NCBI GenBank assembly: GCA_018398805.1
Contig: JAGFBZ010001892.1
Span: 47,362 to 111,361 of the forward strand
Source of the DNA: Hirundichthys speculiger
Taxonomy: Eukaryota; Chordata; Actinopteri; Beloniformes; Exocoetidae
DNA length: 64,000 nucleotides
Direction of reading: 5' to 3'
Shown here: one piece after another, positions 46,601 to 58,300 of the stretch
How positions within the stretch are numbered: position 1 is the stretch's first letter
Layout of the letters: each line of letters starts with the position of its first letter
Program-made: the position numbers and the translations under genes
The notes under the pieces: model-generated
Database searches by the model: none
What the model saw: only the letters and a program-made list of their open reading frames with translations
What the model was told of the DNA's origin: nothing

Positions 46601-46639
46601 TTATGATGAACCCTAACTGTCACATGACCACAGAGGTCA

Positions 46640-46830
46640 TCATGAACCCCAACCCATCTGAGACCTGAGAACACCATCCAGCTGTGAAGCACGGGGGTGG
46701 CAGCATCATGATGGGGGGATGTTCAGCTCCAGGAAGGACTGGTGGACTTCACTAGATAGATGACATCATGAGGAAAGAACATTCTGGAGAAACATTGAAG
46801 CAACATCTCAGACATCAGGAAGGCGCCCCC
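46640..46830 (+). mobile_element. Tc1/mariner-like remnant
   Basis: Contains gctgtgaagcacgggggtgg, cagcatcatgatg and a downstream aacattgaagcaacatctca, which resemble the KHGGGSIMMWG region and following part of a teleost Tc1-like transposase gene. The reading frame is broken. Confidence 0.6.
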
Positions 46831-47198
46831 TGGTGGCTGCAGGAGCACCTTTTCAGTCTGGATGGAGGTTTGGATGCTTCCTGCTTGGTAATTAATCACT
46901 AACGGATCATCAGTGATGGTGATCAGCAGTTTATCTGAACATGACTGGATGGAGTTCAGAAGAGTGAGAACCAAAAGTGATGCAGATGTTATTTTATGTT
47001 AAAATCAGTCTTTCTAACTCTATTTTTAAACGTGGCTGCGAGCCACAGAGTCTGGACTCGTTAAATATTTAGCTCCATTTTCTCTCCCCAAGAAATACAG
47101 CCGTCACGGCTTCATGAATATAAATTAAAGTCTGAATTCATCATGAGAATTCGCTGAAATGGGTCTGAAGCCACGAGGATCCTCCAGCAGAGTCCTGC
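46831..47198. other. Intron, unique; possible conserved element
   Basis: 46990-47160 is an AT-rich island with runs such as GTTAAATATTTAGCTCC and TCATGAATATAAATTAAAG that looks like conserved non-coding sequence. This is judged by composition only. Confidence 0.35.
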
Positions 47199-47272
47199 TT
47201 CCTCTCCTCCCTCCTCCCTCCTCCCTCCTCCGTCCTCCCTCCTCCCTCCTCCCTCCTCCCTCCTCCCTCCAT
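47199..47272. repeat. (CTCCCTC)n 7-bp repeat
   Basis: About ten copies of ctccctc with one cgtcctc variant. Confidence 0.93.
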
Positions 47273-47344
47273 CAGGGGAAAACGGCTCTTAATGAAAGAA
47301 AACAGGCCTCTGCTCCACCACTCATCAGGCGGTAATGTGACAGG

Positions 47345-48035
47345 CTGGACGAGTCCCTGGAGGGGGACACCAGTCCTGGAGGGGGACACCAGTCCTGGAG
47401 GGGGACATGAGTCCTGGAGGGTGACATGAGTCCTGAGTGGAGACACTAGTCCTGAGGGGAGACACTAGTCCTGGAGGGGGACATGAGTCCTGGAGGGGGA
47501 CATGAGTCCTGGAGGGAGACATGAGTCCTGGAGGGAGAAACTAGTCCTGGAGGGGGACACGAGTCCCTGGAGGGGGACATAAGTCCTGGAAGGGGGCCAC
47601 CAGTCCTGAGGGGAGACACTAGTCCTGGGGGGGACATGAGTCCTGGAGGGGGACACCAGTCCTGAGGGGAGACACTAGTCCTGGGGGGGACATGAGTCCT
47701 GGAGGGAGACACGAGTCCTGAGGGGAGACACTAGTCCTGGAGGGGAGACACTAGTCCTGGAGAGGGCTACGAGTCCTGGAGGGGGCTACGAGTCCTGGAG
47801 GAAGACACGAGTCCTGGAGGGGGGACATGAGTCCTGGAGGGGGACACCAGTCCTGGAGGGGGACACCAGTCCTGGAGGGAGACATTAGTCCTGGAGGGGG
47901 ACACCAGTCCTGGAGGGAGACACGAGTCCCGGAGGGGGACATGAGTCCTGGAGGGGAGACACTAGTCCTGGAGGGTGACATGAGTCCTGAGGGGAGACAC
48001 GAGTCCCTGGAGGGGGACACCAGTCCTGGGGGGGC
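47345..48035. repeat. ~19-20-bp AGTCCTGGAGGGGGACA array
   Basis: About 35 copies of agtcctggagggggacatg with class variants caccagt, actagt and acgagt. In the transcript strand the unit reads CCCCCTCCAGGACT, acceptor-like but C-rich. Confidence 0.93.
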
Positions 48036-48208
48036 AGCAGGAAAACAATTGAAGCTGTCTCCCAGCGACCAGGCGGCCCGGCGGGCCTGGATCTGAACGC
48101 GGCGCTGCTCGCGCTCTAACTGGGTCTTGTGGAGGAAATCTTTATTTGGTTTATTCATCTTGTAATTTTGTTCATTTTATTTGTCTTTAATAATATGTTT
48201 AAAATTGA
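48036..48208. other. Intron spacer
   Basis: Unique sequence. A minus-strand open frame begins here and runs into the array; it has no recognisable homology and no supporting splice sites. Confidence 0.4.
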
Positions 48209-48558
48209 CTTGTCTTTCCTAAGAAGACAAGTCCGATGAAAGGCAAGCACAGGAGACAGCTATGACTCCGAATAAACATTCATAAATTCAATTATCATCA
48301 AGTAACTAGCTAACCTCAAGGAACTGTATAACGTCTCTAAATTCAATTATCAGTTTCATTTAAGACAAATGTCCCTTTGCCGTCCCCACCACCTGCTGTG
48401 ATCCACACTGTACTCAGAAAACCCTCCTCTCTGTAAAGACAGAGTTCTCTGTACTGCTGACTGACAGCTCTCCTTATGCTGCATACGTTTGTTTCTTTTC
48501 TCTAATAAATTCTATTTTGATTTTCTCATAGAGATCGGATCTTAATTTTTCCCACAAC
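48209..48558 (+). mobile_element. Candidate solo LTR
   Basis: Starts TGTCTTTCCTAAG and ends TTTTTCCCACAACA, with CTCTAATAAATTC about 60 bp before the end: the layout of a short LTR with its poly(A) signal in R and a short U5. No target-site duplication is found, so it is a weak call. Confidence 0.35.
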
Positions 48559-49300
48559 AAGTCACTGGTAGGGTCTCCGTCCCCCTGCGGGCTCTCAGCT
48601 CCTCAGTGATGTGGGCGGTTCGGAGGGTTCAGAGAGCAGATACTTTCCCATAAATCAGCAGACGGACTGAAACTTCAGCTGGAGCTTCGGGGTAAAGATC
48701 TGACAAACAGCACGACTCCATCCAGAAGAGCTGAGATCAGCTCTGTGACCCCTGACCTCTGACCCCTGACCCCTGAGCCTTCAGCCTTCACAGCTGTACG
48801 TCAACATGTGCGGGATGGAAGAAAGCTGCCCAGAGCAGATTTATAATATGATCTGATCAAATATCCCAGAGCTCAGATCTGAACACCTGAACGGTCTAGA
48901 ACGTTCTAGAACATCTCAGCACCTGAGATGGGTTCGGGTTCGGCCCTAGGGTTAACCCTAACCCTAACCCTTCCTGACATATTCTAGGTTCTTGAAGACG
49001 AATGTTTTAGTGCATTTATTCATCCATGTCAATGGCGTCATTGAGGATTTTCAGGTACCAAACCGTGAAGAAGGTTTTGTTTGATAAATACGTCGCTAAA
49101 CGGGTTAATTCCTGTTGACCAGAGATGCGCTGAGCTGCTTCCTACCAGCAGGTGGAGCTCTTAGCGATCGAGGAAGAAAATATCTGCATCAACGTGGGAT
49201 GACGGCCGCCAACCAACAACAGAGTCAACAGGCAGCTCAGCATCACGTCAGGCATCAGCCAATCAGCATCAAGAGAAGATCAGGGGCCTCCTGAGATGGT
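48559..49300. other. Intron, unique sequence
   Basis: No repeat, exon or mobile element is recognised, except a short aaccctaaccctaaccc run at about 48953-48970. Confidence 0.45.
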
Positions 49301-49338
49301 TACCAGGTACCAGGTACCAGGTACCAGGTACCAGGTAC
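49301..49338. repeat. 7-bp ACCAGGT repeat
   Basis: Five copies of accaggt in tandem, overlapping GGTACC palindromes. Confidence 0.9.
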
Positions 49339-49419
49339 GTCCTCCTCTAGAAGATCCTGCCAGCAACAGGATCTGAGGGCTGTAAACTGGTTTAGACCAG
49401 TCCAAACCAGACCAAGCCC

Positions 49420-50455
49420 GAACCCAAACCCCTGAACCTAAACCCAAACCCAAACCCAAACCCCTGAACCCAAACCCCTGAACCCAAACCCCTGAACCCA
49501 AACCCCTGAACCTAAACCCAAACCCCTGAACCCAAACCCAAACCCCTGAACCCAAACCCAAACCCCTGAACCTAAACCTAAACCCAAACCCCTGAACCTA
49601 AACCTAAACCCAAACCCCTGAACCCAAACCCAAACCCCTGAACCCAAACCCAAACCCCTGAACCTAAACCTAAACCCAAACCCCTGAACCCAAACCCCTG
49701 AAACCCTGAAACCCCTGAACCCAACCCAACCCAAACCCAAACCCAAACCCAAAACCCAACCCAAACCCTGAACCCAAACCCCTAAACCCAAACCCCTGAA
49801 CCCAAACCCCTAAACCCAAACCCCTAAACCCAAACCCCTGAACCCAAACCCAAACCCCTGAACCCAAACTCCTGAACCTGAACCCAAACCCAAACCCCTG
49901 AACCTAAACCCAAACCCCGAAACCCAAAACCAAACCCCTGAACCCAAACCCCTGAACCCAAACCCAAACCCCTGAACCCAAACCCAAACCCCTAAACCCA
50001 AACCCAAACCCCAACCCCTGAACCCAAACCCAAACCCCTGAACCCAAACCCCTGAACCCAAACCCTGAACCTGAACCCAAACCCAAACCCCTGAACCCAA
50101 AACCCACCCAAACCCCTGAACCCAAACCCCTGAACCCAAACCCAAACCTCTGAACCCAAACCCAAACCGCTGAACCCAAACCCTGAAACCCAAACCCAAA
50201 CCCCTGAACCCAAACCCAAACCCCGAAACCCAAAACCAAACCCCTGAACCCAAACCCCTGAACCCAAACCCAAACCCCGAAACCCAAAACCAAACCCCTG
50301 AACCCAAACCCCTGAACCCAAACCCAAACCCCTGAACCTAAACCCAACCCAAACCCAAACCCAAACCCAAACCCCTGAACCCAAACCCAAACCCCTGAAC
50401 CCAAACCCAAACCCCTGAACCTAAACCCAAACCCCTGAACCCAAACCCCTGAACC
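49420..50455. repeat. CCCAAA / CCCCTGAA array, G-rich in the transcript
   Basis: About 1 kb of cccaaa hexamers and cccctgaa octamers in irregular order. The transcript strand is GGGTTTGGGTTTGGGGTTCA-like, so it has continuous G-quadruplex-forming runs. It begins about 100 nt after the donor at 50555-50556. It is not TTAGGG telomere sequence. Confidence 0.93.
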
Positions 50456-50556
50456 ACGACTGTTACATCAGGAACTCCGACCGCAGCTGAAACTAAACCG
50501 TGATGTCATCCTGGTATCCCAGCGGTGGGCGTGTCCTTCGTGTGTTGTGTGCTCAC

Positions 50557-50728
50557 CTCATCCAGGTGCACCAGGAAGGTGACGTTGGTGCCCACGTTGG
50601 CGGTCAGTTTCCCGTCTTTGGTGGTCAGAGAGAGTCCTCTGGGAGGTCTGTTGGGGCACTGCTGCTTCCTGGCCGTGTACATGTCTTTAACTCCTTTGGT
50701 GCAGTTGTTCAGCACCACTTTACGGTAC
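50557..50728 (-). CDS. sorcs3: SorCS3 exon, end of 10CC and PKD1 start
   Basis: Encodes (G)YRKVVLNNCTKGVKDMY, TARKQQCPNRPPRGLSLTT, KDGKLTANVGTNVTFLVHLD and E. NNCT and NVT are sequons. CPNRPPRGL marks the passage from the cysteine-rich region to the first PKD domain. The acceptor is ...GTCTCTGAAG and the donor GTGAGC. One base in, phase 0 out. Confidence 0.93.
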
Positions 50729-51610
50729 CTTCAGAGACAGAACAGAACCTTCAGAGACAGAACAGACCGGACCGCTTCAGAGAGGAGTTCATCTGAACCG
50801 GGTTATTCTGCACCGTTATCCAGCGGAGACCCACTGATGAGCCTTCAGACGAGACGAAAACGGACCCGACAGTGGAGTCAGAGGCTGATCGACCCTCGGA
50901 GGTTTAATCACAGCGGCGGCGGCGGCGAGGACGCTACTGAGAATAAACTCTGTCCTCTGGGGAGACTCAGCGCTCAGAACCGTCTGGAACAACTGAGTAA
51001 AACAAGACCGTTGATGGTAGACGAGAAGTTCTGTTAGCGGGAGGTCAGTTAACGGGAAGCACTCAGAGAAAGTCCTGACCTTTACCGGAACAACTGATGG
51101 AAACAGAACAAGATATAAGCTGATGAACCAGACGGCACCAGGTGACATTTACCTGCAGGCCTCAACTGGGAATAAGCACATTAAAGGTGTGATAACCGAC
51201 ATGTCTCATCAGGGTCTTTATACCAGCGGTCCAGGTCCAGAACCCTGAAGACCAGGACTTCATTCATTCTACCAGATAAACCACATTCAACTAGGATAAT
51301 GTGGTTTGAAGTTTGAATTTCTTCCAGCCCCAGGATGATTTGTCCTCTTTAAGTTCAATCTTCAAAGCTCGTTGAATCTGCAGGACTGAGTCACACAGTA
51401 AACCCAGTAAACCCAATAAACTTGCTCAATGTGGTCTCCCACTTCCTCAGACCACATATTAAACCTGTGATCAGTATCTGATCCAAACCGCCATGAAAAC
51501 AGTCTCACGTTAACCCCTTCCTGACCGGGAGGATTTTAAAGACTCTTGCTCTGAAATGACTCGTCTACAGGGATCTGATAAAAGAACTTCAGTGACTGGA
51601 GTCAGAGGAA
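50729..51610. other. Intron, unique sequence
   Basis: Non-repetitive intron. Contains a GGC-type run (cggcggcggcg) near 50925. Nothing coding is supported. Confidence 0.45.
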
Positions 51611-52850
51611 CTGCCTCAAGATGAAGGAAATGATACTGGATCTATGGAGGTCCAACTGGTGGACACTGAGATGGTGCCAACCTGTAAATGTCTAGATTTA
51701 CACCTGGATGACAAGGTGGACTGAACAATCTGGACCATCCTGAGCCATCTAGACCATCCTGAACCATCTGGACCATCTTGAACCATTTGGACCATCCTGA
51801 GCCATCTGGACCATCCTGAACCATCTGGACCATCCTGAGCCATCTGGACCATCCTGAACCTTCTGGACCATCCTGAACCATCTGGACCATCCTGAGCCAT
51901 CTGGACCATCCTGAACCTTCTGGACCATCCTGAATCACCTGGACCACCCTGAACCATTTGGACCAACCTAAACCATCTGGAATTTCCTGAGCCATCTGGA
52001 CCATCCTGAACAATCTGTCTAGATGTACACCTGGATGACAAGGTGGACTGAACCATCTGGACCATCCTGAGCCATCTAGACCATCCTGAACTATCTGGAC
52101 CATCCTGAACCGTCTGGACCATCCTGAACCACCTGGACCATCCTGAGCCATCTGGACCATCCTGAACCATCTGGACCATCCTGAGCCATCTGGACCATCC
52201 TGAACCTTCTGGACCATCCTGAACAGTCTGGACCATCCTGAGCCATCTAGACCATCCAGAACCATCTGGACCATCCTGAACCATCTGGACCATCCTGAAC
52301 AATCTGGACCATCCTGAACCATTTTGACCAACCTAAACCATCTGGAATTTCCTGAGCCATCTGGACCACCCTGAACTATCTCGACCATCCTAAACCATCT
52401 GGACCATCCTGGACTATCTGGACCATCCTGGACTATCTGGACCATCCAGAGCCATCTGGACCATCCTGGACTATCTGGACCATCCTGAGCCATCTGGACC
52501 ATCATGAACTATCTAGACCATCCTGAACCATTTGGACCAACCTAAACCATCTGGAATTTCCTGAGCCATCTGGACCAACCTAAACTATCTGGACCATCCT
52601 GAACCATCTGGACCATCCTGAACCATCTGGACCATCCTGAACCATCTTTATGACACATTAGAGGATCAAAGGAGCAGTAGTTCTCGTCTTCTCTCTCTTC
52701 ACTGCAGGGCGGAGAGATTTAGGAGGTCTTTTGTTCCTGCAGCAATTAGACTTTTTAATTATTCTTTTTAATTTTTTCATTCTGTTTAAATTATTATTAA
52801 TTATGTTATTTATGAACTGAGATTTTTGAGTTTCCCCCTTGGGGGATGAA
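51611..52850 (+). mobile_element. Rex1/L2-like LINE 3' fragment, interrupted by an array
   Basis: The left piece (51640-51722) reads CKCLDLHLDDKVD, like the KYLGVHLDNKLDW block near the C-terminus of Rex1/CR1-type reverse transcriptases. The right piece (52660-52850) reads HCRAERFRRSFVPAAIRLFN, the usual end of such ORFs, then a 3'UTR ending tttcccccttgggggatgaa plus taaagtaaatctaa. Between them lies the 19-bp array at 51723-52645. A second copy of the left piece (ctagatgtacacctggatga) sits at 52019-52055 inside the array. Family name is from motif memory. Confidence 0.65.
51723..52645. repeat. 19-bp CTGGACCATCCTGAACCAT array
   Basis: About 48 copies of ctggaccatcctgaaccat, with gagcc, ctatc and ccttc variants. 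It is nested in a LINE fragment. Minus-strand open frames with a 19-residue period come from stop-free units. Confidence 0.94.
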
Positions 52851-52852
52851 TA

Positions 52853-53580
52853 AAGTAAATCTAACCTAATCTGATCTGATCCAATTCAATCTGATCTGAT
52901 CCGATCCAATCTATCTGAGCTGATGATCCAATCTATTTGATGTAATGTAATCTAATATGATCTCATCTGATCTAATCTAATCTAATCTAATCTGATCTAT
53001 ACTAATCCAACTTGATCTAATCTAATCTAATCTGATCCGATCCAATCTATCTGATCTAATATAATCTGATCTGATTTGATCTAATCTACTCTAATCTAAT
53101 CTAATCTAATCTAATCTAATCTGTATTGATCTGATCTAATCTAATCCAACCTGATCTAATCTAATCATCTAATCTAATCCAATCTAATCTGATTTGATCT
53201 AATCTAATCTGTTCCAATCTAATCTAATCTAATCTAATCTAATCCGATCTAATCTAATCTAATCTAATCTAATCTAATTTAATCTAATCTAATCTAATCC
53301 GATCTAATCTAATCTGATCTAATATAATCTGATCTGATTTGATCTAATCTACTCTACTCTAATCTAATCTGAATTGATCTAATCTAATCTAATATGATCT
53401 GATCTAATCTAATCTGACCTGATCTAATCTAATCATCTAATCTAATCTGATTTGATTTGATCTGATCTAATCTGATCTAATCTAATCTAATCTGACTTGA
53501 TCTAATCTAATCTGTTCCGATCTAATCTATCTGATCTAATCTAATCTAATCTAATCTAATCTAATCTAATCTAATCTAAA
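52853..53580. repeat. (TCTAA)n pentanucleotide microsatellite
   Basis: About 145 pentamers of tctaa with tctga, ccgat and tctat variants. It begins exactly at the LINE 3' terminus (aaagtaaatctaac), so it was probably seeded by the LINE's own 3' terminal repeat. Confidence 0.95.
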
Positions 53581-54068
53581 ACAGTTTATCTCAGCAACTA
53601 CGAGCTGCATTTGAACAAATCTGGTCTGAACATAGAGGGAACCGATGTGAGAGTCCAGCAGAGGACTAAAAGGAAGTAAACCTGTTAGCAGAGTAAATAA
53701 AGATGCAACAGCAGAATTCTGACCGAATCTTCTAACAGTCCAGAACCTCTGAGAACATCTCAGCAATAACTGGATCAAGACTGATGCTGCTGTTGTTTAA
53801 CAGAGCTTTTAGAGGTTGAGGAGGAGTGTTGAGACAGACCTCAGGTTACCAAACTATAAAACTAGTTTTATTTGATAAACTTGCCTCTACATGCACTAAC
53901 TAACTCCTTTAAACGAGGTGGAGGTTGGTTAGCCATTTATTCAACAGTAGCAACACTTTAGAGGATTAAAATGACTTTTTCTCTTCACGTGTCCTAATCA
54001 ATCTCTGCATGTATTATAAGAACCAGGCTGAGGCGTAACCCGTCCTGGGTCGCAGGTGCGGTCCTTAC
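53581..54068. other. Intron, unique sequence
   Basis: Non-repetitive; nothing is recognised beyond the donor at 54067-54068. Confidence 0.45.
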
Positions 54069-54182
54069 CCGGTGCTGTTCAGGTAGTTCTGGCCCTGGCT
54101 GCAGCTTCTGGACACGGAGGACGGGTTGAACCAGAAGGCCGGCCGGCAGTTTCCGTCGCTGCGGCGCTCATATCCGTAGTCG
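54069..54182 (-). CDS. sorcs3: SorCS3 exon, 10CC module
   Basis: Encodes (C)DYGYERRSDGNCRPAFWFNP, then SSVSRSCSQGQNYLNSTG. Cysteines of the 10CC module of VPS10 receptors are present (split C before DYGYER, NCRPAF, SCSQG). NST is a sequon. The acceptor is ...GTTGTCCGCAG and the donor GTAAGG. One base in (TG|C Cys), two bases out (GG of Gly). Confidence 0.93.
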
Positions 54183-55384
54183 CTGCGGACAACAGAGACG
54201 CTCAGATCAGTATCAGCAGGTGTCTTATCTACCTCTGAGGGCTCGTCCGGGACCGTCTGAGACCCGCCATTATCACATATTGATCTGGGCCTCTGCTGAC
54301 GGATGCAGCGGCCGGGACGAGCCCGGACCGGGCTTTTCATACTGGAAACCAGCGTCTCAATCAGCGGCGTGATTCACACATTAGAAGCAAGGTAAGCAAG
54401 TGTCTTCTCTAATGATGGCCGTGACATTGATTTATCAGTTAATTACAGAACCGAGACAAATGAGCAGAACTAACAAGGCGGCAGCTGACGAGTCCACTTT
54501 GATTCTGTGATTACGGTTGTGTGAACGGGCTCGTTAACGGGCTGTCAGGCCCGCACGCGTGCTGAATAGATAAGTCCAGAACAGCCCAGTAGAGTTTGTT
54601 TGGAGGAGTTTCCACCCAACCACCCGTCCATGTGGACCATCTGTTAAACCGGGCTTATTTGGGTTCAGAGTGGGTTTGAGCTTGAAATGGACAAATGCCA
54701 TCGCTCCCATATGGCTTCAGGGTTTTGGACCCCAAACAGGAACCTTATGAGGGCCAAATATGGGCCAAAATGGGCCAAAAATGGACCAAATACGGGGCCC
54801 GTGAGGGAAACAAGTGGACTAAATGGACTCAGAAGGGTTCTGTTGGTTCCAGTTGGTAACCACAAACCAACCAACCAAGACCCTGCAGAACCATCTGGTA
54901 AAGGACCTGAACCAGAACCAGAACCAGAACCAGAACCACCTGAGAGCCACTGGAAGCACACTGGTGGAGGTGATGGTCTGGAGACCATGAAGTCCTCTGT
55001 AGTCCAGACTTCTACAGCTGACCTGGTGATAGCTGATGATTGGCTGAAACTTGGTCATGTGACGGCAGCAGATCTATATTAGAATGGATGAACAGAATCC
55101 TGATCCGGTTCAAGTCCAGAACTGACCAGAATGAGACAATTAAGAGCTGCAGAGCCAGATTTATAAATATAAATATAATTAATGAAGTCATGGTGACTTG
55201 TAGGGAGGCTACCAGTCTGTCTGGGAGTTGGGGGTTGAATCTGGATATCTGATCTAATCAGACGCATTGATCGGTTCTAATCAGGTGATTCAGTTTTCTC
55301 CTGGCTGATGAGACGCTTCGTCTCAGATTCAGGTTCAGGATCTGGTTTTCCATCGCAGTCGAAGCTTTAAAGTCTTTCAGGATT
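54183..55384. other. Intron, unique sequence
   Basis: Unique intron with a short CCAGAA hexamer repeat (aaccagaaccagaaccagaa) at about 54910-54938 and a (TATAAA)-like run at 55162-55180. No exon is seen. Confidence 0.45.
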
Positions 55385-58300
55385 TCAGGCACCAACCAAA
55401 CAACAGAGAAACAGAGCGACATGTCCAGAGGAACAGAGCGACATGTCAAGAGAAACAGAGCGACACGTCCACAGAAACAGAGCGACACGTCCAGAGAAAC
55501 AGAGCGACACCTCCAAAGAAACAGAGGGACACGTCCAGAGAATCAGAGCGACACGTTCAGAGAAACAGAGAGACACGTTCAGAGAACAGAGCGACACGTT
55601 CAGAGAAACAGAGGACACGTCAAGAAACAGAGCACAAGTTCAGAGAAACAGAGGGACACGTCCAGAGAATCAGAGCGACACGTTCAGAGAAACAGAGCGC
55701 ACGTTCAGGAGAAACAGAGGACACACGTTCAGAGAAACAGAGCGACACGTTCAGAGAAACAGAGGGACAGAGAGAACAGAGCGACCGTCAGAGAATCAGA
55801 GCGACACGTTCAGAGAAACAGAGCGACACGTTCACAGAGAAACAGAGGGACACGTCCAGAGAAACAGAGCGACACGTTCAGAGAAACAGAGGGACACGTC
55901 CAGAGAAACAGAGGGACACGTCCAGAGAATCAGAGCGACACGTTCAGAGAAACAGAGGGACAAGAAATCAGAGCGACACGTTCAGAGAAACAGAGGGACA
56001 CTCCAGAGAATCAGAGACAGAAAACAGAGCGACACGTTCAAGAAACAGAGGGACACGTCCAGAGAAAGAGCGACACGTTCAGAGAAACAGATGGACACGT
56101 CCAGAGAATCAGAGCGACACGTTCCCATAGAACAGAGTCAGACCGTTCAGAGAAACAGAGGGACAACGTCAGAGAACGAGCGACACGTTCAGAGAAACAG
56201 AGGGACACGTCCAAGAATCAGCGACACATTCAGAGAAACAGAGCGACAACTCCAGAAAACAGAGAGGACACGTTCGGAGAAACAGAGTGACACGTCCACA
56301 GTCAAAACAAAGCGACATGTTCAGAGAAACAGAGCGCACGTCAAGAGAAAAACAGAGCGCACGTTAAGAGAAACAGAGCGACACGTCCAGAGAAACAGAG
56401 CGACACGTCCAGAGAAACAGAGCGACACGTCCAGAGAAACAGAGCGACACCTCCAAAGAAACAGAGGGACACGTCCAGAGAATCAGAGCGACACGTTCAG
56501 AGAAACAGAGAGACACGTTCAGAGAAACAGAGGGACACGTTCAGAGAAACAGAGCGACACGTTCAGAGAAACAGAGGGACACGTCCAGAGAAACAGAGGG
56601 ACACGTCCAGAGAATCAGAGCGACACGTTCAGAGAAACAGAGGGACACGTTCAGAGAAACAGAGCGACACGTTCAGAGAAACAGAGGGACACGTCCAGAG
56701 AATCAGAGCGACACATTCAGAGAAACAGAGCGACACGTCCAGAGAAACAGAGTGACACGTTCGGAGAAACAGAGTGACACGTCCACAGAAACAAAGCGAC
56801 ATGTTCAGAGAAACAGAGCTGCACGTTAAGAGAAACAGAGCGAGTCCCAGAGAGCGACACGTCCAGAGAAACAGAGCGACACGTCCAGAGAAACAGAGCG
56901 ACACCTCCTCCAAGAAACAGAGGGACACGTCCAGAGAATCAGAGCGACACGTTCAGAGAAACAGAGAGACACGTTCAGAGAAACAGAGGGACACGTCCAG
57001 AGAATCAGAGCGACACGTTCAGAGAAACAGAGGGACACGTTCAGAGAAACAGAGCGACACGTTCAGAGAAACAGAGGGACACGTCCAGAGAAACAGAGGG
57101 ACACGTCCAGAGAATCAGAGCGACACGTTCAGAGAAACAGAGCGACGCGTTCAGAGAAACAGAGCGACACGTTCAGAGAAACAGAGGGACACGTCCAGAG
57201 AATCAGAGCGACACGTTCAGAGAAACAGAGCGACACGTTCAGAGAAACAGAGCGACACGTTCAGAGAAACAGAGCGACACGTTCAGAGAAACAGAGGGAC
57301 ACGTCCAGAGAATCAGAGCGACACGTTCAGAGAAACAGAGCGACACGTTCAGAGAAACAGAGGGACACGTCCAGAGAAACAGAGCGACACGTTCAGAGAA
57401 ACAGAGGGACACGTCCAGAGAAACAGAGGGACACGTCCAGAGAATCAGAGCGACACGTTCAGAGAAACAGAGGGACACGTTCAGAGAAACAGAGCGACAC
57501 TTCAGAGAAACAGAGGGACAACGTCCAGAGAAACAGAGCGACACGTTCCAAGAGAACAGAGCGACACGTCAGAGAAACAGAGGGACACGTTCAGAGAAAC
57601 AGAGGACACGTTCAGAGAAACAGAGACACGTCCAGAGAATCAGAGCGAAGAAACAGATTTCAGAGAAGAGAACAGAGCGACACGTCCAGAGAACACAGAG
57701 TGAACACGTCCAGAAAAAGAACTCCAAGAAACAAAGCGACATGTTCAGAGAAACAGAGCTGCACGTTAAGAGAAACAGAGCGACACGTCCAGAGAAACAG
57801 AGCGACACTCAGAGAACCGACACGTCCAGAGAAACAGAGCGACAACCTCCAAAGAAACATAGGGACACGTCCAGAGAATCAGAGCGACACGTTCAGAGAA
57901 ACAGAGGGACACGTTCAGAGAAACAGAGCGACACGTTCAGAGAAAAAGAGGGACACGTCCAGAGAAACAGAGGGACACGTCCAGAGAATCAGAGAGAAAC
58001 AGAGGACACGTTCAGAGAACAGAGTTCAGAGAACACGTCCAGAGAATCAGAGCGACACATTCAGAGAAACAGAGCGACACGTCCAGAGAACAGAGTGACA
58101 CGTTCGGAGAAACAGAGTGACACGTCCACAGAAACAAAGCGACATGTTCAGAGAAACAGAGCTGCACGTTAAGAGAAACAGAGCGACACGTCACCAGAGA
58201 GCGAGCAGAGAGAAACAGAGCGACACTCCAGTCCACACAAACAGGCGGCACGTTCAGAGAACACGAGCGAGACAGGGTTCAGGGAAACAGGCGGCACGTT

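Noticed and set aside
47751..48158. 135-codon minus-strand frame starting MNKPNKDFLHKTQ
   Set aside because: The first 45 residues are non-repetitive, but no family is recognised and no in-phase splice sites fit the sorcs3 exon chain. The rest is array.
49420..50455. Interstitial telomere
   Set aside because: The unit is CCCAAA/CCCCTGAA and not CCCTAA, and it is irregular. The short aaccctaaccctaaccc near 48953 is only about three units.
50500..51037. Plus-strand frames over the PKD1-start exon
   Set aside because: They are antisense shadows of the sorcs3 exon at 50557-50728, which has matching splice sites and phase on the minus strand.
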